Positions 29,769 through 38,288 of a DNA stretch of 64,000 nt are shown piece after piece (within the stretch, counting starts at the first letter, position 1; every line of letters begins with the position of its first letter). The notes under the pieces are model-generated. The model saw nothing but the letters and a program-made list of their open reading frames with translations, was not told where the DNA came from and ran no database searches. The position numbers were made by a program, and so were the translations under genes. Source of the DNA: Nitrosomonas sp. Nm51. Its GTDB lineage: Bacteria; Pseudomonadota; Gammaproteobacteria; Burkholderiales; Nitrosomonadaceae. The stretch covers positions 124,001 through 188,000 of the forward strand of contig NZ_FOGH01000001.1 in NCBI RefSeq assembly GCF_900111165.1, given 5' to 3'.

Positions 29769-31421
29769 TTAATCGCCCGCGTTGTCCATTACCTGATTGC
29801 GGCCTTTCTTTTTGGCCTGATAAAGCGCTTTGTCAGCAGCTTCGCTGACACTTTTTACATCCGGGTAATGTTTAATATCTGCAATACCGCAGCTGAACGT
29901 AACCTTGAATTCCTTATTATCACTCATATGCAGCAGACGTGAAAACACCTTGCGGATTTCATCGATCACCTTGGCCGCTTCCGGTGCATTGGTATCGGTC
30001 AGGATTACCGCAAATTCTTCACCACCGTATCGGCCGACAATATCAGTGCCGCGCAGCCGTTGTTTAAGAAGCCGCGCCAGGCTTTTTAATACACGATCGC
30101 CTGCTGCATGTCCATGGTTATCATTTACTTTTTTAAAAAAATCAACATCAATCATCGCGAATGACAGCGGCGTTTTCAGTCGGTTCGATCGCACAATTTC
30201 ACGTCCGAGCTGCTCTCTGATGGCAGTGTGATTGAATAATCCTGTTAAGCCGTCACGCACCATCAGTCCGCGCAAAAGGCGCGCACGCCGCACCCGCATG
30301 GTGACAGCAGAAATCAATCCCTTCGGATCGATGGGCTTAACCAGAAAATCATCACTTGCCAGCTGCATGGCTTCCTGCTGGGTATTGAAATCATTTTTTG
30401 AGGATAAGTACACGATTGGGACATTGAGCAGGCCGTCGATCTGGCGAATTACTTTCGCAAGTTCGATACCACTGCATTCAGGCAAATAAACATCAATCAA
30501 AATAACATCCGGATTAAACTCCAGTAATGTTTTCATGACCCCATCCATTTGCTCAACTCCCCTCACGACCATGCCGGACAGTTCGAGGACAGCGGTGTGA
30601 TAGGCCAGGTCACTGGCGCTATCGTCGATAATTAAAACCCGAAAGGGGGTCTGCGTTTGCGGCACTGCAAACGAATCGAGCTGTTCGATCAATTCTGTAG
30701 AATTAATGGGTTTTGTCAGATACGCAATACCACCTGCACGTACGGCCTCAAGCCGAACAGCCAAATCGTCATTCGAGGAAAGAAACATAGCCAGCACGGG
30801 TTCTGCCATTTCACGCTGAATTTCTTTCATAATTCGTATACCGGCCATTGCGTCATCAGAAAACTCGACATTCATTAACACGATGGCGTTAGGTGTTTTT
30901 TTGATTGCTTTGCGGAAATCCGCCAAACGGCCAAAAACCTCAACTTCATAACCGTAATAGCTTATCTGCAATGCCAGTTCCTGCGCGGCTTCCTGGTCAT
31001 CGTCAACAACAAAAACACGACACGCATCATCTGTATCCACCAGATAATCATTTAGCTTCTGAGCAATCACTTGAGAAAGATCCGGCGCCGGGTTGGCTGC
31101 CAGGCGGCTTAGTTCCAGTAGCTGAGAAAAGATTTCTTCGCACTGCCGTTCATCCATGGGGGTTTTGTTCTGTAGCGCCGCTTTCAGGGTCTGCTCCATA
31201 GAATCCGCCACCCGGCTCAACTCACTCAGGCCGAATGTTTTACTTGAGCCGGCAAGGCCGTGCGCTTTACGATGCACAATTTGAAGTTTTTCGGCATGCC
31301 ATTCGTTCTGAAGCTGTTGCCATAACGTTTTTAAATCTTCGGTTTTTCCCGGAAGTTCCTTGATAAATGCATTTGCCAAAAGCTGCATTCTTTCTTGAAA
31401 ATCTGCTACAGAACTATTCAT
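29769..31421 (-). CDS. Hpt-REC-REC-GGDEF signalling protein (diguanylate cyclase)
   Basis: A 550-aa protein. Residues ~1-110 form a histidine phosphotransfer domain (HRKAHGLAGSSKTFG, active His about 54). REC1 (~140-255) has VFVVDDDQEAAQ, but the phospho-acceptor position reads IVLMNVEF, Asn instead of Asp. REC2 (~263-380) has VLIIDDSASD and VILIDVYLPECSG with a proper Asp. The GGDEF domain (~395-545) has DVDFFKKVNDNHGHAAGD and the active-site YGGEEF, so it should make c-di-GMP. It is cytoplasmic. No kinase lies beside it, so it probably receives phosphate from an unlinked histidine kinase. It is a single gene. Confidence 0.93.
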   Translation of the reverse strand: MNSSVADFQERMQLLANAFIKELPGKTEDLKTLWQQLQNEWHAEKLQIVHRKAHGLAGSSKTFGLSELSRVADSMEQTLKAALQNKTPMDERQCEEIFSQLLELSRLAANPAPDLSQVIAQKLNDYLVDTDDACRVFVVDDDQEAAQELALQISYYGYEVEVFGRLADFRKAIKKTPNAIVLMNVEFSDDAMAGIRIMKEIQREMAEPVLAMFLSSNDDLAVRLEAVRAGGIAYLTKPINSTELIEQLDSFAVPQTQTPFRVLIIDDSASDLAYHTAVLELSGMVVRGVEQMDGVMKTLLEFNPDVILIDVYLPECSGIELAKVIRQIDGLLNVPIVYLSSKNDFNTQQEAMQLASDDFLVKPIDPKGLISAVTMRVRRARLLRGLMVRDGLTGLFNHTAIREQLGREIVRSNRLKTPLSFAMIDVDFFKKVNDNHGHAAGDRVLKSLARLLKQRLRGTDIVGRYGGEEFAVILTDTNAPEAAKVIDEIRKVFSRLLHMSDNKEFKVTFSCGIADIKHYPDVKSVSEAADKALYQAKKKGRNQVMDNAGD

Positions 31422-31679
31422 GTCAGGTTACCTATTTGTAAATAAAGATTTATATAGCTGTCTCAGTGTTTCAGACAAGCAGACTTGTGTTGTATTCGCT
31501 TTTGCGGGGAAATCGAATATACACTGCGAATACCTGCTTTCCTCTCAATGTTTAGATCTTGCATGTAATGGTACGAAAATGCATTAACAACCAATCGTCG
31601 CAAACAAATTTATATTCTCTGTTTGCCCGTTAAATTGTAACATTAAGACTTTACAAAAATCTGTACGATTAACACGGAC

Positions 31680-32552
31680 ATGTTTAAACGTATATGGACT
31701 TGCTTGGCTGGCGTAACCGTTCTTCTTTTGGCTATCAGTTTTCTAGCTGGCGAACTGGTTACGGGTTCCGCCGCCACTGCCACCGAGACTTTGCTGGCAG
31801 ACCTGCCCGTAGAATCGGTCAACATTCCAGCCGGAGACGGGGCGAATGTTCACGGCTGGCTCGTTAATGGCGAGCATGGCAACGGAGCGGTCCTGCTTGT
31901 GCATTCCATTCGCAGTAACCGCGTTGAAATGCTGAGTCGTGCGCGTTTTCTGACCGCTCATGGCTATCATGTGCTGATGATAGATTTGCAAGCGCACGGG
32001 GAAACACCCGGTTCCCGTATTACTTTCGGTGCCCGCGAATCAAGAAATGTTGAGTCGGCCATTAATTTTTTAAGCCGTACGTTCCCTAACGAACGCATTG
32101 GCGCCATTGGTGTATCGCTGGGCGCGGCAGCGATCGTTCTCGCCAGGCAAGATATACGGCTGAGCGCTGTAATCCTCGAATCGTTACATCCAACGCTGGA
32201 AGAAGCCGTAGAAAACCGGCTGAGACTTTTTCTTGGCGAATCGGGCACCTTGTTTTTACCATTATTACTCGCGCAAATTGCTTTTTTTACCGATACGAAT
32301 GTTGATGAGCTGAGTCCGATTAAACATATCAATAACCTGAATTCACCTGTATTGTTTATATCCGGCGCCAGCGATAAACATACCACCCCACCCGAGAGCG
32401 AACGTTTGTTCGCCGCAGCAAGAGAGCCCAAGGAACTCTGGATAGTTCCAGGCGCAGGACATTTTAATATGCACGAATATGCAGGCAAAGTATATGAACA
32501 GGAAGTGCTGGAATTTTTGTCTTATTACCTCAGACCTTCTGCATACCATTGA
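31680..32552 (+). CDS. Alpha/beta hydrolase with N-terminal membrane anchor
   Basis: A 290-aa protein. An N-terminal hydrophobic segment (LAGVTVLLLAISFLAGEL) is a signal or anchor. The hydrolase fold shows VLLVHSIRSNR, the nucleophile elbow GAIGVSLGAA with the Ser, PVLFISGASDKHTTP with a candidate Asp, and VPGAGHFN with the His. Substrate is unknown; it resembles dienelactone-hydrolase/prolyl-oligopeptidase-like esterases. Its stop is followed after about 110 bp by the universal stress gene. Confidence 0.85.
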   Translation: MFKRIWTCLAGVTVLLLAISFLAGELVTGSAATATETLLADLPVESVNIPAGDGANVHGWLVNGEHGNGAVLLVHSIRSNRVEMLSRARFLTAHGYHVLMIDLQAHGETPGSRITFGARESRNVESAINFLSRTFPNERIGAIGVSLGAAAIVLARQDIRLSAVILESLHPTLEEAVENRLRLFLGESGTLFLPLLLAQIAFFTDTNVDELSPIKHINNLNSPVLFISGASDKHTTPPESERLFAAAREPKELWIVPGAGHFNMHEYAGKVYEQEVLEFLSYYLRPSAYH

Positions 32553-32664
32553 CGATTCAGGATATGTATCCTCAATCGGCCACGGTATATAATAAAAAAC
32601 CAAAAAATATCGGACCAGGTGCGCGAATCAAAAACCCCGGACACACCATTCAAACAGATAAACC

Positions 32665-33111
32665 ATGCACAATTATAAAAAAATTTTAGTTGCGATTGAT
32701 TTTTCCGACTATGGTAACCTGGTTGCCAAACAGGCCAGATATATAGCCGATACTTTTCGTGCCGAACTGCATGTAATTCATGTTCTTGATAATATCCCTA
32801 TGCCGGATACACCCTATGGCACATTGATCCCTCTGGACGGGCCGTCGGACGATTTGCTGCTGCAGACCGAGAAAAACAAGTTTATCCAGATCTGCGATGC
32901 AGTACAGATAATACCCGCCAATCGCTGGTTGATATGGGGTGTGCCTCAAGAAGAAATCACGCGGCTCTCTCTGCAGAAAAAAATTGATCTGATTATAGTC
33001 GGTTCGCATGGCAGGCATGGACTTGCCGCGCTCATGGGATCAACCGCCAAAAATGTTATTTTCCACGCTGAATGCGATGTGATGACAGTACATTTACGTG
33101 GCGACCAATAG
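32665..33111 (+). CDS. Universal stress protein, UspA family
   Basis: A 148-aa Usp domain: KKILVAIDFSDYGNLVAKQA at the N-terminus, then HVIHVLDNI. The nucleotide-binding motif is near the end (LIIVGSHGRHGLAALMGST, AKNVIFHAECDVMTV). This G-2x-G-9x-G(S/T) pattern marks ATP-binding members. UspA-type proteins help survival under stress. It converges with bamD, with only 13 bp between the stops. Confidence 0.93.
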   Translation: MHNYKKILVAIDFSDYGNLVAKQARYIADTFRAELHVIHVLDNIPMPDTPYGTLIPLDGPSDDLLLQTEKNKFIQICDAVQIIPANRWLIWGVPQEEITRLSLQKKIDLIIVGSHGRHGLAALMGSTAKNVIFHAECDVMTVHLRGDQ

Positions 33112-33124
33112 GCCAATGAAGCTG

Positions 33125-33931
33125 TTACCAGATCTTCCACCACGGTGGATTCTCGGTTTCATGAATATCTTCGATAAATTCACTATCCGGAAAATTTTGC
33201 TTTAAAACGCGTTCGGCGTCGTCGCTCAACGCATGCATACCCAGCGCATTGTATGCTTGCGCCATGATAAAAAGCGCTTCTTCGGTTGCGGGTGTGCGCG
33301 GATATTCCCGCACCGCAAACTGCGCCCGGTTGGCTGCCGCAACATAGGCTTTGCGCTTCATATAGTAACGCGCCACGTGCACCTCGTTCATGGCAATAAC
33401 ATTCAGCAAATGCGCCATGCGCTGCCGGGCATCCGCGGCATATTTGCTGTCCGGAAAACGCCTGGCCAGTTCCCTGAAGTTGTCAAAGGACTCGCGCGAT
33501 GCTTTGGAATCGCGCTCGCTCATATCCTGCTTTAAAAAACCACGCATCATAAAATTCATAATTCCCCAGTTGTCGTGATAATTAGCCAGTCCCTTGATAT
33601 AATAGGCATAATCAACATTGGGATGATTGGGGTGCAATTTAATAAAGCGGTCAGCCGCCGCAATCGCTGATGCAGGCTCCAAATCTTTGTAATGCGCGTA
33701 CGCGGTTTCAAGCTGCGCCTGCTGCGCGTAACGGCCATAAGGATATCGCGCTTCCAGTCCTTCAAACAGCTTGATCGCCGCTTCATAGTTGCCATTATTC
33801 AGTTTTTCTTTCGCTTCAGTATAAAACCTGTTTGCAGACCAGTTATGCGTATCTTCTGTTTGATCGGGCAACAAACCACATGCGGACAGCGCCGAAATAA
33901 CAATTAACACTAAAGTCACGTGATGCAACAT
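33125..33931 (-). CDS. bamD: Outer membrane assembly lipoprotein BamD
   Basis: A 268-aa lipoprotein starting MLHHVTLVLIVISALSACG, lipobox LSAC. The mature part has TPR repeats (YTEAKEKLNNGNYEAAIKLF, GRYAQQAQLETAYAHY, KYAADARQRMAHLLNVIAM). It works with BamA to insert beta-barrel proteins. AAGGA before ATG 33931 decides the start. The divergent rluD begins only 19 bp away, so the two promoters must lie inside each other's coding or leader sequence. Confidence 0.96.
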   Translation of the reverse strand: MLHHVTLVLIVISALSACGLLPDQTEDTHNWSANRFYTEAKEKLNNGNYEAAIKLFEGLEARYPYGRYAQQAQLETAYAHYKDLEPASAIAAADRFIKLHPNHPNVDYAYYIKGLANYHDNWGIMNFMMRGFLKQDMSERDSKASRESFDNFRELARRFPDSKYAADARQRMAHLLNVIAMNEVHVARYYMKRKAYVAAANRAQFAVREYPRTPATEEALFIMAQAYNALGMHALSDDAERVLKQNFPDSEFIEDIHETENPPWWKIW

Positions 33932-33950
33932 GATATCCTTCATCAAAAAC

Positions 33951-34973
33951 ATGAAAACTGACGATGATTATAACGTAAATCCTTTATCCGCTTCATGGGG
34001 CGAGGACGGCGAATCCTGTATCCATTTGCAGATACCGGTGGACTGTGCCGGGTTGCGCCTGGATCAGGCGTTGTCCAGACAGCTTCCCGGCTGGTCGCGC
34101 AATCGTATTCAGACATGGATAGCGCAGGCGCGCGTCAAGCTCGATAATCAATCGTGTACGGCAAAGCAAAAGGTATGGGGTAATGAACATATACGGGTTT
34201 ATCCTTATTTTAACGAGCCGCCATCCGTTCATGGTCCCGAAGCAATTGCATTAAACATCATTCATGAAGACAATACGATGATTGTTGTCAACAAACCAGC
34301 CGGTATGGTTGTGCATCCGGGTAATGGTAATCGGCAGGGCACTTTGCTGAATGCATTGTTGCATCATGCGCCGCAACTGGAAAATGTACCCCGGGCGGGT
34401 ATTGTTCACCGGCTGGATAAGGACACCAGCGGATTATTGGTCGTCGCTAAAACGGTTGAAACGCAAATCCGGCTGGTACGTCAGCTACAGCAACGGACGA
34501 TGAAACGCGAATACCTTGCGCTGGTGTTGGGTCAAGTGAACCAGGCCGGTACTGTCGACGCCCCCATCGGCCGTCATCCCACCCATCGCACCAAAATGGC
34601 TGTAACCTCACGGGGAAAGCCGGCACGAACGCATTTTAAACCAATTGAATCCCTGACCGGTTGTTCGCTGCTGCAATGCAGTCTGGAAACGGGGCGCACG
34701 CACCAGATTCGCGTGCATATGCATTCCATACATCACTCATTGGTAGGGGATCCGGTCTACGGCGGAAAACCCAAAAAAACAATTGCAGAAATCGGACGAT
34801 TGTTAGCAGAATTTCCCAGACAGGCACTGCATGCCTGGCAACTGGCATTGACTCACCCGGAAAATGCGCAAACGGTGCATTGGCAGGCGGAATTGCCGGA
34901 TGATCTGACAACGTTATTGAATCAACTCAGGCGATGCCGGCGAGGATGTAATATCCCATTGGACCCCTGCTAA
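33951..34973 (+). CDS. rluD: 23S rRNA pseudouridine synthase RluD
   Basis: A 340-aa protein: N-terminal S4-like RNA-binding domain (GLRLDQALSRQLPGWSRNRI), then the RluA-type catalytic domain with NKPAGMVVHPGNGN and the catalytic Asp in GIVHRLDKDTSGLLVVAKT, and GRTHQIRVHMHSI. It modifies U1911, U1915 and U1917 of helix 69 in E. coli. The bamD/rluD divergent pair is conserved in many proteobacteria. ATG 33951 is preferred to an in-frame start at 33930. Confidence 0.96.
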   Translation: MKTDDDYNVNPLSASWGEDGESCIHLQIPVDCAGLRLDQALSRQLPGWSRNRIQTWIAQARVKLDNQSCTAKQKVWGNEHIRVYPYFNEPPSVHGPEAIALNIIHEDNTMIVVNKPAGMVVHPGNGNRQGTLLNALLHHAPQLENVPRAGIVHRLDKDTSGLLVVAKTVETQIRLVRQLQQRTMKREYLALVLGQVNQAGTVDAPIGRHPTHRTKMAVTSRGKPARTHFKPIESLTGCSLLQCSLETGRTHQIRVHMHSIHHSLVGDPVYGGKPKKTIAEIGRLLAEFPRQALHAWQLALTHPENAQTVHWQAELPDDLTTLLNQLRRCRRGCNIPLDPC

Positions 34974-34984
34974 CGAAATTCCGG

Positions 34985-35899
34985 TCAGGCGTCTTGATCC
35001 CAGTAGGGTACTGTTCCGATACGCGTCAGCAGAAATTCAATAAAGGAGCGTACTTTGGCCGGCACGTGACGGCTGGGCAGATAACATGCATAAACATAGC
35101 GTTCCACTGGAATATATTCCGACAGCACAGCCTGCAATTTACTGCTTTGCAGATCTTTCCCCACCGTAAAAGTGGGAAGCAACGCTATACCTAAGCCGCC
35201 CAATACCGCTTGCGACAAAGCATCGTCATCATTAATGCGCAGCGTTCCTGACACAGGCACAGCGATCACCCCTTCCGGTCCGGTAAAGTTCCAGTAACCC
35301 TGTTCGCCGGAGAGCGTATAGTCCAGACAGTTATGTCTGATTAAATCCTCGGGTGTCTGCGGCACGCCGTTTTTTTCAAAGTATTGTGGCGTTGCGCATA
35401 ATTTGCGCCGTACAGGCGCAAGCTTGCGCGCAACCAAATTAAGATCCGGCTCATTGGTCACTCGAATAATCACATCATATCCTTCACCAATCAGGTCGAC
35501 AGGCCGGTCGGTAATCGTCAGATCAATCCGGATTTCCGGATACCGGGACAAAAAATCAGCCAGCGCCGGCGCAACATGAAGCGTTCCAAATGCCACAGAA
35601 GCGCTGACTTTCAACATGCCGCGCGGTTCGGCTTGCAGACTATTGACAACACGCTCCGCCTGTTCGGCCTCATCGAGAATATGTGCGGAGTGCTCTGCCA
35701 GGACAGCGCCTGCCTCGGTTAAACTAAGAACACGGGTACTGCGATTCAATAGCTGCGCCCCAAGGCTTTTCTCCAGCTTTGATATTGCTTTACTGACTGC
35801 TGATCGCGAAATACGCATTCTTCGCGCAGCTTCTGCAAAGCTGCCCGATTCAACGACGCGCGCAAAAATGATAAAAAGATTAAGATCCTGCATTGCCAA
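34985..35899 (-). CDS. LysR-family transcriptional regulator
   Basis: A 304-aa LTTR. The N-terminal winged helix reads LNLFIIFARVVESGSFAEAA, RRMRISRSAVSKAISKLEKS, LGAQLLNRSTRVLSLTEAG. The effector-binding domain follows (PRGMLKVSASVAFGTLHVAP). It is of the CrgA/DsdC-like group common in betaproteobacteria. No adjacent gene on the other strand is an obvious target: the 600 bp upstream contain only a 35-codon frame and a palindrome. The start is either ATG 35893 or the one at 35899. Confidence 0.93.
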   Translation of the reverse strand: MAMQDLNLFIIFARVVESGSFAEAARRMRISRSAVSKAISKLEKSLGAQLLNRSTRVLSLTEAGAVLAEHSAHILDEAEQAERVVNSLQAEPRGMLKVSASVAFGTLHVAPALADFLSRYPEIRIDLTITDRPVDLIGEGYDVIIRVTNEPDLNLVARKLAPVRRKLCATPQYFEKNGVPQTPEDLIRHNCLDYTLSGEQGYWNFTGPEGVIAVPVSGTLRINDDDALSQAVLGGLGIALLPTFTVGKDLQSSKLQAVLSEYIPVERYVYACYLPSRHVPAKVRSFIEFLLTRIGTVPYWDQDA

Positions 35900-36119
35900 C
35901 GATGGCTAATTATTGTCAACTAAAAGGAAACAATATAATTCAATTTTTGGTACTTATCGTGTGGAATTTATGTCTGTATGATTCACTCTAAATTAAAGAC
36001 AAGACGAATTTGAGAAGATTTGTTTGAGACAGGATAAAAACGCATTTTATAACAAACAGATGTCTAAAGCCAAAAATTAATGGCGTTTATTAGAATCGTT
36101 CTTGTCCTTTTGGACGGCT

Positions 36120-36139
36120 CAATTGTAACGTTACAATTG
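36120..36139. promoter_or_regulatory. Perfect 20-bp palindrome
   Basis: CAATTGTAACGTTACAATTG is a perfect palindrome, 49 bp upstream of the small membrane-protein gene at 36189. Such symmetry suggests a dimeric repressor site (TetR-like or similar), but the protein that binds is unknown. Confidence 0.5.
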
Positions 36140-36188
36140 TCAACCTGGAAGAACGAGAATATGGTCTGGTTGCTATGAGGAAGATCAA

Positions 36189-36296
36189 ATGAAAGTAAAT
36201 AAGGATTTAGATCTGACCTTGATCAAGGTTATAGGTGTGGTAATACTCATTAAGGTGCTTTCTTTTACATTTTTTCTGCCGGCCAGTATTGTTTAA
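36189..36296 (+). CDS. 35-aa single-helix membrane peptide
   Basis: The frame MKVNKDLDLTLIKV followed by IGVVILIKVLSFTFFLPASIV is a charged start plus one hydrophobic helix, typical of small membrane proteins that adjust larger complexes. GAGGAAGATCAA lies directly before the ATG and gives a good ribosome site. A perfect palindrome lies upstream. It is too short for homology by eye, and I do not recognise it. Confidence 0.5.
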   Translation: MKVNKDLDLTLIKVIGVVILIKVLSFTFFLPASIV

Positions 36297-36511
36297 AAAG
36301 TTCTGACAGGATTTAGCTTCTTACGGTGGCAGCAAGCATATATGCTCTTTAGTTGAGCAGCAGATTTACGATGAAAAACAGCTCTATAAAATCGTAATAA
36401 AAGGCCTGTAGTGGCCAGCAAGCAGCAAAAAAAACAGGAAGAGAGAAGTTATTTATATAGTCAGAATAATTTCTTTTCTTCCTGGTTTTTTCCTAGACAA
36501 ACAACTCAGCA

Positions 36512-37762
36512 TCAGAAACGGAAAATCCCGCTGACTGACAGCATGATCTGATCGTTATCCCTGAAGTTATCAAAAGCCTTATTTTCCGTCGTGCGATCAT
36601 ATCTGACCTCTGGCCGGATAGTGAAACCGGCAATCGGTGTATAGTTCAATCCACCTGTCACGCCAATATAATTCTCGGCAAAACTATTTACGCGGGTGCC
36701 ATCATCATCGCGGAACCACTCCATACGCAAGCCGGCAGCAAGATTGTGCATAATTTCGTAGAACAGATATTGATTCACGCCATACCATTCCGCGGAAGTG
36801 TTTGTTGATGTACTGCTTTCTACGCCCAGATCATGCTGCAATACATAATGCAGCCTGTCGGTAATGTCATGTTCAAGCACAATGCTGTACATGGTCCGGT
36901 TGTGGTCGTCATGCGGACTCCCGGTTTCTACACTGCCGGTGATTAAAGACGCGGTCAGCGAGGTTCTCTCATCGTCTGTCGCATACGCAACACTGCCCAG
37001 GAAGTTTACCGGTTGATCGAAGTGCGCGTCCCATCCTGTCACGGCACCGCCTCTCAACGTGATGTTGTCGGTCAGTTGATACGTCAGGTAACCGCCTGAA
37101 TGCGTGAAGGGCTCGCCGTACTGCATTGTATAGGCATGCGAGAAAAAGAAGTTGCCCGCCGAAGGTACCGTTTCATATCCGATCATCGTATAAAAATGCC
37201 CCATTGTTGCGGTCAACCCATTGCCTATTGGCAGAAAAACGTCCACATAAGCCTGCGGAAACGCCAGCTTACGCTGATTCGTATCATTCAGAATATTGGT
37301 GTCAAAATTTGATGCTGTTGTGAAACGCGCATCGGTTCCGTACAAGACGTCCGCGCGAAAACCGAAGCTGATTGAATCAGAAGCGGTATTAACTTCCCGT
37401 TCAATAATGCCATAGACCTGATGCAGCTTGAATTCATTTGGTCCATCATTAAATGTGACCGGTCCATTCCCGTGCGAACTTTTCGAAGTGCCGGTGTTAC
37501 CAGAAAAGCCAATTTCAGTCCAACCCTTAAACTGTATACCTAGCGCCTGCATAAATGACGATTCATTATATTTATAACCTGTCAAACTCTCAATCAGCCC
37601 AGATTCGTCATCACTTGTAAGTTCATCGATTAAATCGCCATAGCTTTCATGGCCACTATATTCCCAGTCTTCTGTATTAGCATGTGCCAGCGATGAAACA
37701 AAAAACGCGCCGCAAATGGCAAGCGTCAATTCTTTCATTCTCATTTTTGTATGCGTAACCAA
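36512..37762 (-). CDS. Outer-membrane beta-barrel porin-like protein
   Basis: An approximately 416-aa protein with a signal peptide (KELTLAICGAFFVSSLAHA) and alternating amphipathic strands ending in a C-terminal Phe (IMLSVSGIFRF), the outer-membrane signature. Segments such as GYETVPSAGNFFFSHAYTMQ and GGLNYTPIAGFTIRPEVRYD match the BBP2-type barrel family of predicted porins. GGAGG lies 8 bases before TTG 37762, which makes that a better start than the ATG at 37777. Solute is unknown. Confidence 0.8.
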   Translation of the reverse strand: MVTHTKMRMKELTLAICGAFFVSSLAHANTEDWEYSGHESYGDLIDELTSDDESGLIESLTGYKYNESSFMQALGIQFKGWTEIGFSGNTGTSKSSHGNGPVTFNDGPNEFKLHQVYGIIEREVNTASDSISFGFRADVLYGTDARFTTASNFDTNILNDTNQRKLAFPQAYVDVFLPIGNGLTATMGHFYTMIGYETVPSAGNFFFSHAYTMQYGEPFTHSGGYLTYQLTDNITLRGGAVTGWDAHFDQPVNFLGSVAYATDDERTSLTASLITGSVETGSPHDDHNRTMYSIVLEHDITDRLHYVLQHDLGVESSTSTNTSAEWYGVNQYLFYEIMHNLAAGLRMEWFRDDDGTRVNSFAENYIGVTGGLNYTPIAGFTIRPEVRYDRTTENKAFDNFRDNDQIMLSVSGIFRF

Positions 37763-37939
37763 AACGTAGTCCTCCATAATTAATATTTTGATTCATTATT
37801 TTTTAAGGGCAAAACATACTGTCCGCCCTTCAGATCGAGGCACGAAGAAAAATCCATATCCTGCGCAAGGTTTAGCTTACTGAACGGCAACTTAACACGC
37901 AAACATTTTCGTCATTTATTTTACATAATTACAACAATC

Positions 37940-38092
37940 TGTTGTGAAAAGTTCCCACTTTACTGTTATTTTGAGCAAATTACGCGTCTGCATGCCAATC
38001 AAGCTGCAGTTTTGAGGGTATAAAAAGAGCTGATTCAGGCTGGGCCAGCCATAAACTAAGAGGTTGGAGAAAATCTCCAGCCTCTTTTTTCT
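37940..38092 (+). ncRNA. Candidate small RNA ending in an orphan terminator
   Basis: AGAGGTTGGAGA (38059-38070), loop AAA, TCTCCAGCCTCT (38074-38085) with one G-U pair and a run of six T is a first-rate plus-strand terminator. No plus-strand gene lies upstream: the porin is on the minus strand and starts at 37762. A transcript starting in this gap would be a small RNA. A weak TTGTGA near 37940 may be its promoter. The 5' end is a guess. Confidence 0.35.
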
Positions 38093-38288
38093 TGATGCGA
38101 ATGCGATTATTAGACAGGTAAATGTTACGTTGACCAGTTAAGGTCATGCCGGCATCCCAATCTTGATGAGAATGTGACATTTGGCACTGTTTGTTTTGTG
38201 CACCGCATTTAAAGTGTATTCCTGTTAGAAGGAAACGACTCTTCGTTTTTCTTTGTTCGTCTATGTCCCTAAATTGGAGGAAATACAA

